Part shown: positions 20,416 to 32,278 of the stretch, in pieces | Position numbering within the stretch: the stretch's first letter is position 1 | Layout: each line of letters starts with the position of its first letter | Assembly: GCF_963678635.1 (NCBI RefSeq) | Contig: NC_087071.1 | Span: 41,676,153-41,740,152, forward strand | Reading direction: 5' to 3' | Source: Symsagittifera roscoffensis | Taxonomy: Eukaryota; Xenacoelomorpha; Acoela; Convolutidae | Length of the DNA stretch: 64,000 bases | Program-made: the position numbers and the translations under genes | The notes under the pieces: model-generated | What the model saw: only the letters and a program-made list of their open reading frames with translations | Database searches by the model: none | What the model was told of the DNA's origin: nothing

Positions 20416-23400
20416 ATGGATTACCAAACATATAGACCCATGACAATACCGTCAAAAACACGCAGAACATTCACAAGAAACAATTTTGTGGAACATAATT
20501 ATAATTATACACATTCATCAAAAACAAACAATCCTCCACGAAATAATAATAATCAAACCAGATCGCGATATTGGAATAACCCAATGGCAACAACCAACTC
20601 AGTAAATTTTCAAACTAATTCACATCCTCCACAGGATCGTAGTGAAAATTACCCATTCTTTCAACAGAATAAAAATAAAAAGCAAGCATCTCATCAAACG
20701 GATTATTTATCCTCTGATGATGATTATTTACAACCAGATATATTTGCACCATACACTCAAGAATATCGTGGACAAGGAGTACAAAAACCGTATACATATC
20801 ATAGAATTTTTTCTCCACACCCAACAGATACACAAAATCAACAACCAATGCAAATGCAAAACCCAATTAATGCACAATCTTTTCAACCAATTCAGCCACA
20901 AAACCAAATGATTACACATTCGTATCAACCAACACAAATGCAAAATGAAATACCACTTCCATATTACCTTCAACAACACGAAATAACAAAAAATCATTTT
21001 TCGAATTTTTCACAAATGCCAAATGCAGCAGAATCATTACAAATGACAATGAATCCATACCTTATGGGTAGATCATCAATAACATCAAACAAACCATTAA
21101 TGGTATTCACAGGAACAGACCCTGAGTATTCTGTAGAAGATTATTTAAATGCAGTAACAGCAAATTTAATTTTAAATATAGGACCTGAACCAATTAATAC
21201 GCCACTACATCAAAATTGGAGAAATCGACGCACAGCGTTGATACAGACAACCCTAGACGGCGCAGCCCAAAAATGGTTTTCAGTATTGCCTATAGAAAAA
21301 AAATCAAATTGGAAAAGATTTACACAAGAATTTTCAAAAATGTTTGACTACGAAAGAAACAAACAACAACAAAGAGTTTTATGTAATGAAATTCGCAGAT
21401 TACCAAATGAAACAATCAAACAATTAGCAGTACGTATCGAAACACTAGTTCGAAAAGCATACTCACTAAATACACACGACTACAAAAACACAAAAATGAC
21501 AGAAATCTTAATGATGACCTTAACACCTCAATTAAGGAAAATAGCAATAAAAAAGAGAGCATCCCATCCCTCCTCAATTCGAGAGCCCGATTTAGATTTT
21601 CGAAAACTAGTAGACAAACTAGAGCAAGCGGAAATCACAATAAAACTTGAAGAAACAGAAAATCTGAAACTACAATATGTTAACCGTATTGAAACAAATA
21701 CCACAAATATCAACAATATACAGGAATCAGATACAGACCTCGTTGAAAAAATCACTGAAATACTCAATACTTATGAAAAACACCCAAACTTTAAAGGCAA
21801 ACCATCTTTCAAAAAATGGTGTAATTACTGCCGACGATACGGACATAGCATTTCTGAATGTAGACAAAAACAACAAGATAATCAAAACAAACCTCAAAAA
21901 TATAAAGAACCGAATAAGTCATTCTATCAATACATGAAAAAAGATCAAAATCTACCGAACAAAAATGTATATAGCAATAACAGTTCAGGAAAACCACTTC
22001 CGAACAATACCAATTACACGAGAACTCAATCACCATATAACTCAAGTTATAGAGGAAGATCACCAGAACGAAGAAATACACAAAATTTGTCACAAAATCA
22101 TTACAATAGACCAAATAGTCGAAATAACTACTCCAGATCAAATTCAAATACAACACAATTTGTTTCTAGATCTAATTCCCAATCAAGGAATAATTACTAT
22201 CCAAACAATCAATCACGAAACTCATCATACAATAGAAATAGAAACTACTCCAATAATCGAAATAGAAGTTATTCAAACAACCGAAACCAGAATTACCCGA
22301 ACAATCGATCAAGGAATAACTCATATAATAGATCAAACTATAACGGACCAAACAATAATTACCAAAACAGATCACGAAATAATTCACAAAATCGACATTC
22401 AAGTTATAATAACCGTTATAGAAATTATTCCCAATCACCACACAGGAATAATAACCATTATAATAATTCTAACAATCGCCACAGAAGTAGTACACCTAAA
22501 CATCAAAGAAATATTAATCAAGTACAATCAAACCCAGAAACAACATCAGACCCCCCAGGTATTGATGACACAGGAAATAACGAACTACAACTAAATCAAA
22601 TAAACTGTGAATCATCAGATTCAGAAAGTGATACAGGAAACACTATTTCCATCAATATGATAGCAGTCGAAAATGACTACGAACCTATTATATATGAACA
22701 ACCTTTTTCATCACATATATATGAAAATCAATTAGAACTCCTTCACGATTATTATATTGAACCCATCCATTCTACACAAACGGCACAAGAAACCAACGAA
22801 ATCAACACTACAAGTCAATCCAATGAAAATTACAAAACAAAATGCTTGAATACAAATCACATATATCAAAATATACAAAAAGAACAACCCAAAGAAAAAA
22901 TTTGGACAATACCATTTGTTTTAGAAAGTCCAAGAAACAAAGAATTTCAACCACCAGATCTTGAAATTGATTTTTTAATTGATTCAGGAGCAGAATCAAA
23001 CATAATAAACATTCCCACATGGAATGAGATAAAATCATTACACCCAAAACTAACGCCTCTTGAAACCTCCAGTAAACTAGCAACAGCACAAGGATCAACA
23101 TTGGTAAACTATGGAAAAATTCAATTATTTCTTCTCCCCACAAGAACAATAGAGCAAAATAAAATTTTAAATAAACCATTTAAACAAATATTTCATATCA
23201 CCGATATTAAACACAAAATCATTGGAATACCATTTATCTCTAAATATACACCAACAATAAACATTTTGAATAGTAAAATACTAATCAAAGATAAATACAC
23301 AAAAACAAAAGACACATCCCTAACATTTTTTCAAAGATTAAATAAACAACCACCATTCCTTTCAAAATTTTTTCCGATATATAATCAACAAAGAAAACAC

Positions 23401-25680
23401 CTGATACCACTATCAGGAAACATATATAATTTTTCAATAAAACAAGTTCACCAATATGATAAAAAACAAAACAGACAACAACTCTATATGTCAGATTTTG
23501 AATTCAAACCTATCCATAAGTTTTTCAAAATCACAATCTCATCCATAAAATATTTGAAAAACTCGAATTCAGATAATATTTCTCTACATGTATACAACAA
23601 TACACCCTATCAAGTAACATTACCTTTAGGACTTTTAGGCTATTGCGAAACCAACGCTACGATATCACCAGTACACGAAAAAGCATACCGCGTAAATAAT
23701 ATACTCCAATTATTAGATATTTGTCAATCCACAATTCTTAATGAAGAATTATCCATAAATAATATAATAAGTAATGAAAAAAGAAATACAGATTATTTCA
23801 CAAAAACTCCATATTTCAAACCTACATTCAACATAAGTAACTACACAGAGACTCAACAGAAGTTTTTAACAATGTTTAACTTTCAACATTCACAAATAAC
23901 ACAAGACGAATTTGATAAATTAGCCAAACAGCTAATAAAATATTCATCAGTCTATGCAACATCTAAATTTGATGTTGGCAAAATCAGTTCATCACTACAT
24001 CTCCCATTAAAACCTGACGCAGTTTTCAAAAAACAAAGAGCAAGTAAAGTACCAATTCATTTACACGATAAAGTGAACAGATTACTTGATATTTTAGAAC
24101 AATACAATATAATCTCACCGGTAAACAAAGAAGAACAACCAAAAGGTAACACATTTATCAACCCTGTTATCATCCTAGCAAAAGGAGAATCATTAAAAAT
24201 AGTACTAGACGCTAGATATCTTAATTCACTAATAGACGAATCAAAATGCAATTGGCCTATTGAACCAATACAAGTTATTTTAACAAAAATAAACGGAAAA
24301 TACTTTACAACCGCAGATATGAATAGTGCATATAATCAAATGCCACTAGATGAACAATCGCGACGCTTAACACAATTTGTTATTGGAAATCAGCAATATG
24401 AATTCAACCGCCTATTCTATGGAATATCCATAGGACCAGCAGCATTTTCAGCTTTTATGAGCAAAATTTTTCGACCAGTAATACTTAAGAAAAACGCAAT
24501 CACCTACTTAGACGATGTTTTTATGCAATCACAGACAAAAGAAGAAATGTTTAATGTTTTAGAACACTATCACAAAATACTTCAGAACGAAAATCTGAAG
24601 GCCGCTCCCGACAAGTCACATTTCTTTTTAACAAGAGTTAAATTCTTAGGACATAATATAGAAAGAAAAACAATCACTCCATTAAAATCACGCATTGCTG
24701 CTATACAAAAGCTCCAACCACCAACAAACAAAAAGAAAGTCCAAGAATTCCTTGGAATGTTAAATTTTTTAAGCAAATATGTCTATAAAATGCAATTATA
24801 CCTAAGACCTTTCTATAATATACTTAGACAACAAAATAATTTTGAATGGAACACAGAACATCAAGCACGATTTGAAGAAATTAAAAAACTCTTAACTGAA
24901 CAAATTTCGAATACAATTCCAGATCCAAATCAACCATTCTATGCAATGTGCGATGCTTCGAATTTTGGCATCGGCGCAGCATTATTACAATCACACAATG
25001 GTACAAACAAAATGAACCTTATATCAGCAAATTCTCGATTATTCACTCAAGCAGAGCTTCGACTCTCAACTCTAATGAGAGAATGTACAGCCATAATATA
25101 TACACTAACAGAATATGAATTTCTAATACTTGGATCAAAACATCCAACAGTTTTATTCACAGATCACAAACCAATCATTTTTCTCTTTACACAAAAATCT
25201 AATCCAAATCTAATCCTAATTCTAATGAAATTCCCAAACTTACATATAGTTTGGACAGCAGGAAAGAATCTTGCATTACCAGACACTTTAAGTCGAAATA
25301 CACCACCTGAATTACTTACACGTAAAACTACAGTTGAAATACCCAAAAATATAAAATTTTACCTTGCAGAAAACGAAACATCACCCCGACTAGAATGCAA
25401 ATATGCAGTAAAAACTGACGTTGAACAATCACAGATAAACAATCTACAACACTTCCCACTTTATTTAGATTGCCAAAATAACCACTACGAAGTTGATCTA
25501 CTTGGAACATCAACTTTCAAACCAATTCCATACTCACAATGGATAAAAAATAACACCCAACAAAAAAGAGTAAAACAACACTCGCATAAAAAAGACCTTT
25601 TTCCATTGATTGAAAAAGAAAATCTAACTGATAAAATAAATTTATCAGACCACAAACAAACGATTCAAAATACACAATAA
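20416..25680 (+). CDS. gag-pol: Gag-protease-reverse transcriptase-RNase H polyprotein, 1754 residues, intact
   Basis: Residues about 1-210 are Gln/Asn-rich. Residues about 218-410 form a Ty3-type capsid (PLMVFTGTDPEYSVEDYLNA, GAAQKWFSVL). A single CCHC knuckle spans residues 469-482 (CNYCRRYGHSISEC), followed by an Arg/Ser/Asn/Tyr-rich low-complexity stretch to about 740. The protease motif LIDSGAE is near residue 856. RT spans about 1180-1450 with YLDD at 1364-1367. RNase H starts near 1505 (CDASNFGIGAALL) and contains TDHKPI. The ORF is uninterrupted for 5.3 kb. It ends with a frame change into the integrase near 25660. The capsid, protease and RT motifs are those of Ty3/Gypsy polyproteins, which convert element RNA to DNA inside virus-like particles. 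Confidence 0.93.
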   Translation: MDYQTYRPMTIPSKTRRTFTRNNFVEHNYNYTHSSKTNNPPRNNNNQTRSRYWNNPMATTNSVNFQTNSHPPQDRSENYPFFQQNKNKKQASHQTDYLSSDDDYLQPDIFAPYTQEYRGQGVQKPYTYHRIFSPHPTDTQNQQPMQMQNPINAQSFQPIQPQNQMITHSYQPTQMQNEIPLPYYLQQHEITKNHFSNFSQMPNAAESLQMTMNPYLMGRSSITSNKPLMVFTGTDPEYSVEDYLNAVTANLILNIGPEPINTPLHQNWRNRRTALIQTTLDGAAQKWFSVLPIEKKSNWKRFTQEFSKMFDYERNKQQQRVLCNEIRRLPNETIKQLAVRIETLVRKAYSLNTHDYKNTKMTEILMMTLTPQLRKIAIKKRASHPSSIREPDLDFRKLVDKLEQAEITIKLEETENLKLQYVNRIETNTTNINNIQESDTDLVEKITEILNTYEKHPNFKGKPSFKKWCNYCRRYGHSISECRQKQQDNQNKPQKYKEPNKSFYQYMKKDQNLPNKNVYSNNSSGKPLPNNTNYTRTQSPYNSSYRGRSPERRNTQNLSQNHYNRPNSRNNYSRSNSNTTQFVSRSNSQSRNNYYPNNQSRNSSYNRNRNYSNNRNRSYSNNRNQNYPNNRSRNNSYNRSNYNGPNNNYQNRSRNNSQNRHSSYNNRYRNYSQSPHRNNNHYNNSNNRHRSSTPKHQRNINQVQSNPETTSDPPGIDDTGNNELQLNQINCESSDSESDTGNTISINMIAVENDYEPIIYEQPFSSHIYENQLELLHDYYIEPIHSTQTAQETNEINTTSQSNENYKTKCLNTNHIYQNIQKEQPKEKIWTIPFVLESPRNKEFQPPDLEIDFLIDSGAESNIINIPTWNEIKSLHPKLTPLETSSKLATAQGSTLVNYGKIQLFLLPTRTIEQNKILNKPFKQIFHITDIKHKIIGIPFISKYTPTINILNSKILIKDKYTKTKDTSLTFFQRLNKQPPFLSKFFPIYNQQRKHLIPLSGNIYNFSIKQVHQYDKKQNRQQLYMSDFEFKPIHKFFKITISSIKYLKNSNSDNISLHVYNNTPYQVTLPLGLLGYCETNATISPVHEKAYRVNNILQLLDICQSTILNEELSINNIISNEKRNTDYFTKTPYFKPTFNISNYTETQQKFLTMFNFQHSQITQDEFDKLAKQLIKYSSVYATSKFDVGKISSSLHLPLKPDAVFKKQRASKVPIHLHDKVNRLLDILEQYNIISPVNKEEQPKGNTFINPVIILAKGESLKIVLDARYLNSLIDESKCNWPIEPIQVILTKINGKYFTTADMNSAYNQMPLDEQSRRLTQFVIGNQQYEFNRLFYGISIGPAAFSAFMSKIFRPVILKKNAITYLDDVFMQSQTKEEMFNVLEHYHKILQNENLKAAPDKSHFFLTRVKFLGHNIERKTITPLKSRIAAIQKLQPPTNKKKVQEFLGMLNFLSKYVYKMQLYLRPFYNILRQQNNFEWNTEHQARFEEIKKLLTEQISNTIPDPNQPFYAMCDASNFGIGAALLQSHNGTNKMNLISANSRLFTQAELRLSTLMRECTAIIYTLTEYEFLILGSKHPTVLFTDHKPIIFLFTQKSNPNLILILMKFPNLHIVWTAGKNLALPDTLSRNTPPELLTRKTTVEIPKNIKFYLAENETSPRLECKYAVKTDVEQSQINNLQHFPLYLDCQNNHYEVDLLGTSTFKPIPYSQWIKNNTQQKRVKQHSHKKDLFPLIEKENLTDKINLSDHKQTIQNTQ

Positions 25681-27523
25681 ATCAAGTTTTTGACCTCCAT
25701 GACCCACTTGATACAATTCCTTTATCTAAATTAGAAATTGAAAACATTTTTCTCCCTCCAGCAGAAAAAATTACAATTACAACCTTGAAACAATATCAAA
25801 ATCTTGACCCAGTAAATAGACAACTAAAATCATGGCACAAGTATAAAACTAAACCCGTAAAAGCAGATACCACGATTTTAGGAAATAAAACACTTCTCCG
25901 ATATTTTCGAAAATTCAACAATACAACAATTAATGAAAACACAGACCTTCTAGAATACCAATTAAATGAATCAACAGTTCCCTGTCTCCCTTTAAGTATG
26001 ATTCTCATAGCTTTTAACATCTCGCATACACAAAACATTAAAGGATACTCTGGATCAGAGAAAACATATTCAAATTTCATACAGAATTTTTATTTCCCAA
26101 ATGCACCAATTTGGATAAAAGTACTATGCAATGATTGTATAGTATGTCAGCTAAATAAACTTTATCCAAATCAAAAACAAACAGCACAAAAACAAGATTT
26201 TAAAGGACAAAGTTTGTACTTTAACCACCGTATCTCATTTGATACAAAAGGACCAATTTCACCCTCATCCGAAGGAAACTCCTACATTATGGTAATTGTT
26301 GACGCATTTACACATTATGTAGCACTTAACCCAGTACCACATTGTAACGCTTATTACGCTTACACAACACTCTAGAAACACTGGATAGCTAAATTCGGAC
26401 TACCAGAAATTTTAGTTACAGACAACGGTACAGAATTCATAAATAACGAAATCATCACATTATGTCATTTATATAACATCTAACACAAACCACGTACATC
26501 TCATGCACCTTGGACAAACGGCTTAGTCGAAGGTATGAACCGTTCACTACAAGAATATCTTACATGTATCATCAATGGAAATGACACAAAATACACTGAA
26601 TGGTCAGCAGATGTAAAACTATTTCCCTTAGCATATAATTCACAAATCACGACAACTCTAGGAATGTCACCATAAAAAATGGTTTTTAATCAAAAGCCAC
26701 GCAAACCAATTATGTTTACAGCAAACTCTCATAAAAATGCACAAAGTTATTGTCAACCGAATAAAGAATCAATTTGTTACAACTTACCTTTACATACACA
26801 CGATGAAGATCATTTTCATCACCCACAAATTCTTAAATTAGCCTCCGGTACACACACCGAATGGATTTTAAACAGAGATAAAAAAGACAATGAAATTTAC
26901 CAAAAAGTAACAAAAAAGTTGTTACAAAGACAGAACATTAATGAACAAATAAATTCACGCTTTACACCAGCCTCCGATTTAAAAATTGGAACATTTGTTT
27001 TAATACCCAATTTTAACACTGAAAAGGAATCTCTAAAAAATTACAACCCCTTCGAAAAGGACCATACCAAATAATTGCCAAACCCACTGATGTCACATAT
27101 AAAATTACCGACTCAAACAAAAAAGAAATTGTTCAACACCGAAACAACCTATTACCTTATTACCCAAAAGAATACGCACTACGCGAACTAACTCAATTAT
27201 ATTCTTTCACAGGTTTAAAAATTATTCATAATACCCCACCACATACGGAGAATAAAACAAAAGAACAACATGACATTCGTCTCGAAAACCAAAATAAAAA
27301 ATCAACTATAACGAAAAACAACACAAAAAAGCTAGATCAAAATATACCTCAAAAAGAAAGAGAAAATAGAAAATTGACAGAAAAAATAATACCCCAAGAA
27401 CTAATTGACAAATCAGAACATAGAGAGTCATCACGACTTAGAAATCAACCACGTAAAAACTATAAAACATTCATTCCACAGTCTAAAATATTAAAGAAAG
27501 TCGAATTCCAAAAACAGCTTTAA
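25681..27523 (+). pseudogene. Broken integrase and C-terminal Pol region of the giant element
   Basis: The reading moves from frame 1 to frame 3 near 25660-25680 and is open through VFDLHDPLD to the zinc-binding part (CNDCIVC). The second His position of the HHCC motif is Tyr (GYSG). The catalytic triad is readable: ISFDTKGP, VTDNGTEF, GLVEGMNR. Nonsense codons lie at TAG 26373-26375, TAA 26481-26483 and TAA 26673-26675. Near 27035-27045 the frame changes again to frame 2, which gives a GPY/F-type segment (RKGPYQII, then QHRNNLLPYY) and a Lys-rich tail ending TAA 27521-27523. Without correction no integrase can be made. Confidence 0.88.
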
Positions 27524-28101
27524 TTTTAATTATTTCATAATCTTTGCACCTCTGAAATATTTTGAACTTTCATTTTTCAAAATAGCATGCTGACAAACAA
27601 GCAACGATTCTAGTTCAAAATTAGCCAATAGGATTCATCCAATCCGTCACCTTCCAACTAGACGAACGATATTAAACTCCAGGCATATCTATAACTATAA
27701 CTTTGCGACCTCCAGGTCAAAAAATAGGAAAACCACTCCAACTTGACAATTAAAATAAATACCACCATAATTTCATAACCCTCCCTTATCTAATAACCCA
27801 AAGATCAACAATATTTCCCCAACTCCGATCTCAAATACCCCCCAAACAAATATGTTAAATTAGCCTAAAGAAAAAGAACGACCAATTTAATTAGCCTAAA
27901 GTATAAAAATCTCAAAAATACCCCAGATCACTTGACAAATAAAAATAAAGACAAAAAAGACCTCCCGATCACCATAAAATTCGCCCCCAACAATTTTTCA
28001 CAAAACTCAACCCACTTGTCAAAAAACCAATAAATAATCCGACCACAATTGAAAATTGCCTCAAACAACAAAAAATATTCGATCGAGAAGCCATTTCTTA
28101 A
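27524..28101 (+). other. Non-coding gap between pol and the downstream ORF cassette
   Basis: A-rich, C-containing and G-poor DNA with many stops in all frames. It separates pol from the first small membrane ORF. It could carry a splice acceptor for downstream messages, but no single site stands out. Confidence 0.4.
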
Positions 28102-28332
28102 ATGCTCTTCTCTCGACCAGTCAACTTAATATTCAACATTTTCATAAACTTTTTAACGATATTTAAACTTTTCATCATATTTCTTTTTGACCCCTTTGAA
28201 TCTTTTGTAATAATCTTAATCATTTTTTGCAATATTTTTTTAATTTTCTATTCCATATTTGAACTATACCTCCAGCTTTCAAAAGCTATTGACTATATCC
28301 ACAGGTACGATTCACAAAACTTATCTAAATGA
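28102..28332 (+). CDS. Small membrane-protein ORF M1 (76 residues)
   Basis: Nearly the whole product is hydrophobic (runs such as IFINFLTIFKLFIIFLF and FVIILIIFCNIFLIFY), predicting two transmembrane helices with a short charged C-terminus. Its stop overlaps the next ATG (ATGA at 28329-28332). Small hydrophobic proteins of this size are unusual in LTR elements; viroporin-like or envelope-helper roles are only speculation. Confidence 0.5.
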   Translation: MLFSRPVNLIFNIFINFLTIFKLFIIFLFDPFESFVIILIIFCNIFLIFYSIFELYLQLSKAIDYIHRYDSQNLSK

Positions 28333-28517
28333 TACGAACCATTTTTAGTAGAACAGATATTTTCTTACTGTTTGTAATTTTTATAACATTTCTATCATCC
28401 CTCATCCTGACAATATGCAAATGTATAAAGAAAGCAATCATCACATTCGCCCTAGCAACAATCCTCCTAATTCTTTTTCTAGAAGAATACTATAATAAAC
28501 ATAAATTTTTCCACTAA
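28329..28517 (+). CDS. Small membrane-protein ORF M2 (62 residues)
   Basis: Starts in the ATGA overlap with M1. Two hydrophobic segments (IFLLFVIFITFLSSLILTI and IITFALATILLILFL) are separated by a Cys/Lys turn (CKCIKK). It has no recognised family. The overlap suggests coupled translation with M1. Confidence 0.5.
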   Translation: MIRTIFSRTDIFLLFVIFITFLSSLILTICKCIKKAIITFALATILLILFLEEYYNKHKFFH

Positions 28518-29672
28518 AAGAATAAATAAAAAGCCATCAAAAATTGCTAACCAACAATCACTCAGTCAGTCTTCACCGACATCATCCCAAGATAACCCAA
28601 CACCATCTTCAAATACCCAAAACCCCCAAACATCCACACGAATTTCTTTTCAAGATAACCCATATACCTTTGAAGAACGACACGCTCGCTTATCTGAACC
28701 GCTAGAACCAGTTCAACGACAAGCACCTTTAAGCGAACCAACATATAACTTATACCCAACACTACCACAAGAATTAAGTAGAACACGAAATCCTAGTCAA
28801 AACCAAAATACAGTCGAAATAAATAGACAAATTATACATCCTCGACGAAACAGAAATTTTCAAACTCATTTTCAATTTTCAAGTTCATTTTGATATACCT
28901 CAATCCCCATCACAAAGTACTCCAGAAAACCCCATCGGTATATTACCGGAAACCCCTACGCTTCTTTCACAACGTAGCACCTCAAGCCTACCCTCAGATT
29001 ACTTAGGTTCAACACCAACATCTGAACAAATACGTGAAAATCCCTTTAACCCTACAAACCAAACATCACGACTACCATATTGGACAACACATTCATTCAC
29101 ACAAGGTGAACCAAATTTAATCAATGATCCAATAGATATTTCTACGGACACGACAACATCCTCATCACTACCAGAAACATTATCACTACCATCAACACCA
29201 TCAATCAGTCAGATTTCACCACCGCCTTTTAACTTAAATTTCCCAAATAACCTCGACGCTAGATATCGAGAACAATCATCAATAAATATTCCTTTAAGAC
29301 TAGACTGGAATACATTCACAGCACCTCCACCATTATTTGGACAACACCCTGAAAGTAACCGACTCCACAACTGGGCACTAAATAGACTACAATATAGACA
29401 AGACATTCACGAAGACATTCGTGATCATAACATCCAAATACTCCAACAAAATAGTCTACAATTAAAAAAAATTCGAAATCACGGTTAAATTAAACAACAT
29501 TACTCAACATCCCTATCCATTAAACCCACCAAATATAACAGCTCAATCCCTACCACCACCGTTTATAACAACTGAAGTAATATACAAATACGACAGATAT
29601 ACTAAAAAGACAATTGGTTACATCACATTTTATAACCCATACTCAGGATTGTCATACACATGTATATTCTGA
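28483..29672 (+). pseudogene. ORF X: Ser/Pro/Thr/Gln-rich protein upstream of envelope, frame-disrupted
   Basis: Frame 1 is open from 28483 to TGA at 28889-28891 without an ATG. Frame 2 then continues the same type of sequence (PQSPSQSTPENP to IQILQQNSLQLKKIRNHG) to TAA 29486-29488. Frame 3 is open on to TGA 29670-29672. Base composition and amino-acid style are continuous across the shifts, so I read one former protein of about 400 residues. A more ordered part near 29290-29470 contains LDWNTFTAPPPLFG. Its last 13 nt overlap the envelope ATG. Function unknown. Confidence 0.5.
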
Positions 29673-32278
29673 AAATTTTAATTTTTCTCCAACTTCTTTT
29701 TCCAATAACCTCTAATGAAAACATAAACCCTTCCCCCCGCACAGGACCCCAAGATTTATTAGTAACACATTACGATTGTGAAGAAAACGAACAAAAAAAA
29801 TTACACAAATATGCAATAAATCAAGTATCACAATGCGAAACAGAACCACAAGCCATAGAAACAACAAATGAAATAGCGACACTTTATTCAAAAACCCGAG
29901 CAACAACAGTTATAGGATATAAATTCACAGCAACATTTTCTGAAAAGAAAGTACATTGTTCACAAGTCTCAAATGAAAATAAAAACCGACTTGACCACGA
30001 ATCATTCTACCAGAGTAATATCGAACGACTTTTACATCTCAATCCCGAAGATTGTAAAAACGACTTACTAAGACTCAATATCACAAGAAATAAAAACACA
30101 GATAGAAAATTAGTATATTTCCAAGTTTTTTCAGATTCTGTACATCAAGCAGAACTTGAAAGATATCAAGGACATATAAAATTAGATGAAAAATACCCAT
30201 ATAATGGCGCGCACGGAAGATTAACTTATGACATACACGATAAACACTGGATACCACACATTGGTATAAATGACCCATCAAACTGCAAAGCAGACACAAA
30301 AAATGAAGGATATCAAGAAATCATGTTTTTCGATTGGAAAATACAACTCGAAAAAATACAACTCACACGCGATTTATCTGACAACACAATGATCTATCAA
30401 GGAATTAGATTACCCTGTAAAAACGATCAAGGCTATTGTGACCCTACAACACGAACACAAGCAACAATTGTTTGGTTCCCCGAAGACACATGTACAACAT
30501 TTCAAGTAGCAAAAATACATGCTCGTATGATAAAATTTCACGAAAAATGTTTTATACAATCAATTCCATATGAACAAGTCCATCCATCACGACGACAAAG
30601 TTCAAATTTTAGAAACATACACAATATAGAAAATAAATTGACACGTTTTCAAATATATCAAGAAACAGAACTTGCATGTAAATACAGAAATCCACTCCAC
30701 AAAACACAATACTCCGAGATGTTAGTCGAATACGAAAAAGGATTCGACATGACCACTGGAAAAGTAAAAATCGACCCATACGCTTCAAGTCATCCCATAA
30801 ACGAAGGAACATCATATATACCAGTTGACTTTCAAAAAAGTATTAGTCAACCTGGTGGACATCTAAAGCCCCATAACACTAGAAGCACACGTTTACAAGA
30901 ACTATCACTAATGAATAGTACATATTTCGGTAACATCCACTATGATATTCACCTAGATATGAAATTAGACTAAACAATTAGCCGAATTTTTCAAGAAATG
31001 TCACTATCTGAATTAGAAACACTTCACCAGCTATGCGAATTAGAAAGGACACAAATCCTACAATCACTTGCACTAGCAGTATTAAAAATACCCTACGCAG
31101 GATATTTACTATCAGGAAATAGATCAAATTTTTTAGACTATGAAGGAAACATTTTATGGTTTTATACCTGTACCAAAAAAGTATCACCACTTTATGTTTT
31201 TGAAGATAAACGATGCTATAAAAGAATCCCTATCTTTTATAAGAATAAAGTACATTTCGTTGACACGCTTTCAAGACGAACCTATTTTTGGGATACCGCA
31301 GTCCCATGTGGATCAGAAAATAGCCACAATGTAGTTCAACTGAACCCTGATGAAGATAAATATTACCTTCTTATCCCATATCCCACATTAATGCAATCAC
31401 TCAAAAAATTTTCACCTGAAAGCATCAGAGCTATTGCTCGAAACCCAAATATTGACCTACAATCAATTGGAATATATTCAAAATCCGATATCCAACATCA
31501 CATTAGAACACAACAATTCCAAGAATTACTAACACAAATGGACACTATACAAAGACAGTCAATTGACCAAAACTTACGCAAACTTGCCGAAACCGCAGGA
31601 TTTGCAGATATTTATACACAAGACTATAGCGGATATTTTTAAGACATTAAAGACTATATATATCTAAACGGTGAAAAATATAGACCACAAGATATTTCAC
31701 CTATAAATATTTTTAGCTTTGTTACACTAAAAAATGAAATTCTCGATTTTCTAGGATGGCCCTACTACATCTTAGAAAAATTAACTATTTTATAAGCAAT
31801 GTTTAACTTTATAGGATTTCTTTTTTCGCTTTTAAAAGGAATCTATAATACATGCGCTATACACACACAAGTCAATAGACAAGCAAGTGTAGCACGCATA
31901 CTATTTGCAGGATTTTTTGGAATTTTTTCATCATCAATAAACAAAATTCTTTTAGACGCACAAATAAAAGAATATAACACAAAAATAGCAACAAGACAGA
32001 ACACATACGACGAAGAACATAACAATGTAGACATAACGCCTACAGCACCACAGTTACCACCCCTACCACATAACCATCCACTATCACTAGTCCCACGAAA
32101 TTTTCGAAATTTAGCAATAACACATAATCCAAATTTTAGACCAACCATATCTCAAAGTCCCATTCAACATATAATGACACACCATCCACTAGATGAAAAT
32201 ACATATGAACAATTTATAGAACAACCCCATACCACCGCTTTTCAGTCTCAAAATAATAATTTTTTTAGCCCACGATGA
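29660..32278 (+). pseudogene. env: Envelope-like glycoprotein ORF, interrupted by three TAA codons
   Basis: One frame spans 873 codons. It opens with a signal-peptide-like MYILKILIFLQLLFPITSN. The ectodomain part has scattered cysteines, N-glycosylation sites (NIT, NST), and a basic RSTR at residues about 408-411 that could be a furin-type cleavage site. In-frame TAA codons lie at 30971-30973, 31640-31642 and 31793-31795. Hydrophobic segments follow (FNFIGFLFSLL and ILFAGFFGIFSSS, about 31799-31960) as in a membrane-anchored C-terminal subunit, then a Pro-rich tail. Position after pol, signal peptide and membrane segment support an envelope; I recognise no specific viral envelope family. Confidence 0.7.

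Noticed and set aside
20615-23179. Long ORFs opposite or out of frame with gag-pol
   Set aside because: They overlap the intact 1754-codon polyprotein, lack motifs, and reflect the A-rich composition.
26373-26675. Alternative genetic code or programmed readthrough in the integrase (TAG, TAA, TAA)
   Set aside because: Host genes and the other ORFs here use TAA, TAG and TGA as ends, and the same region also has frameshifts, so ordinary decay is simpler.
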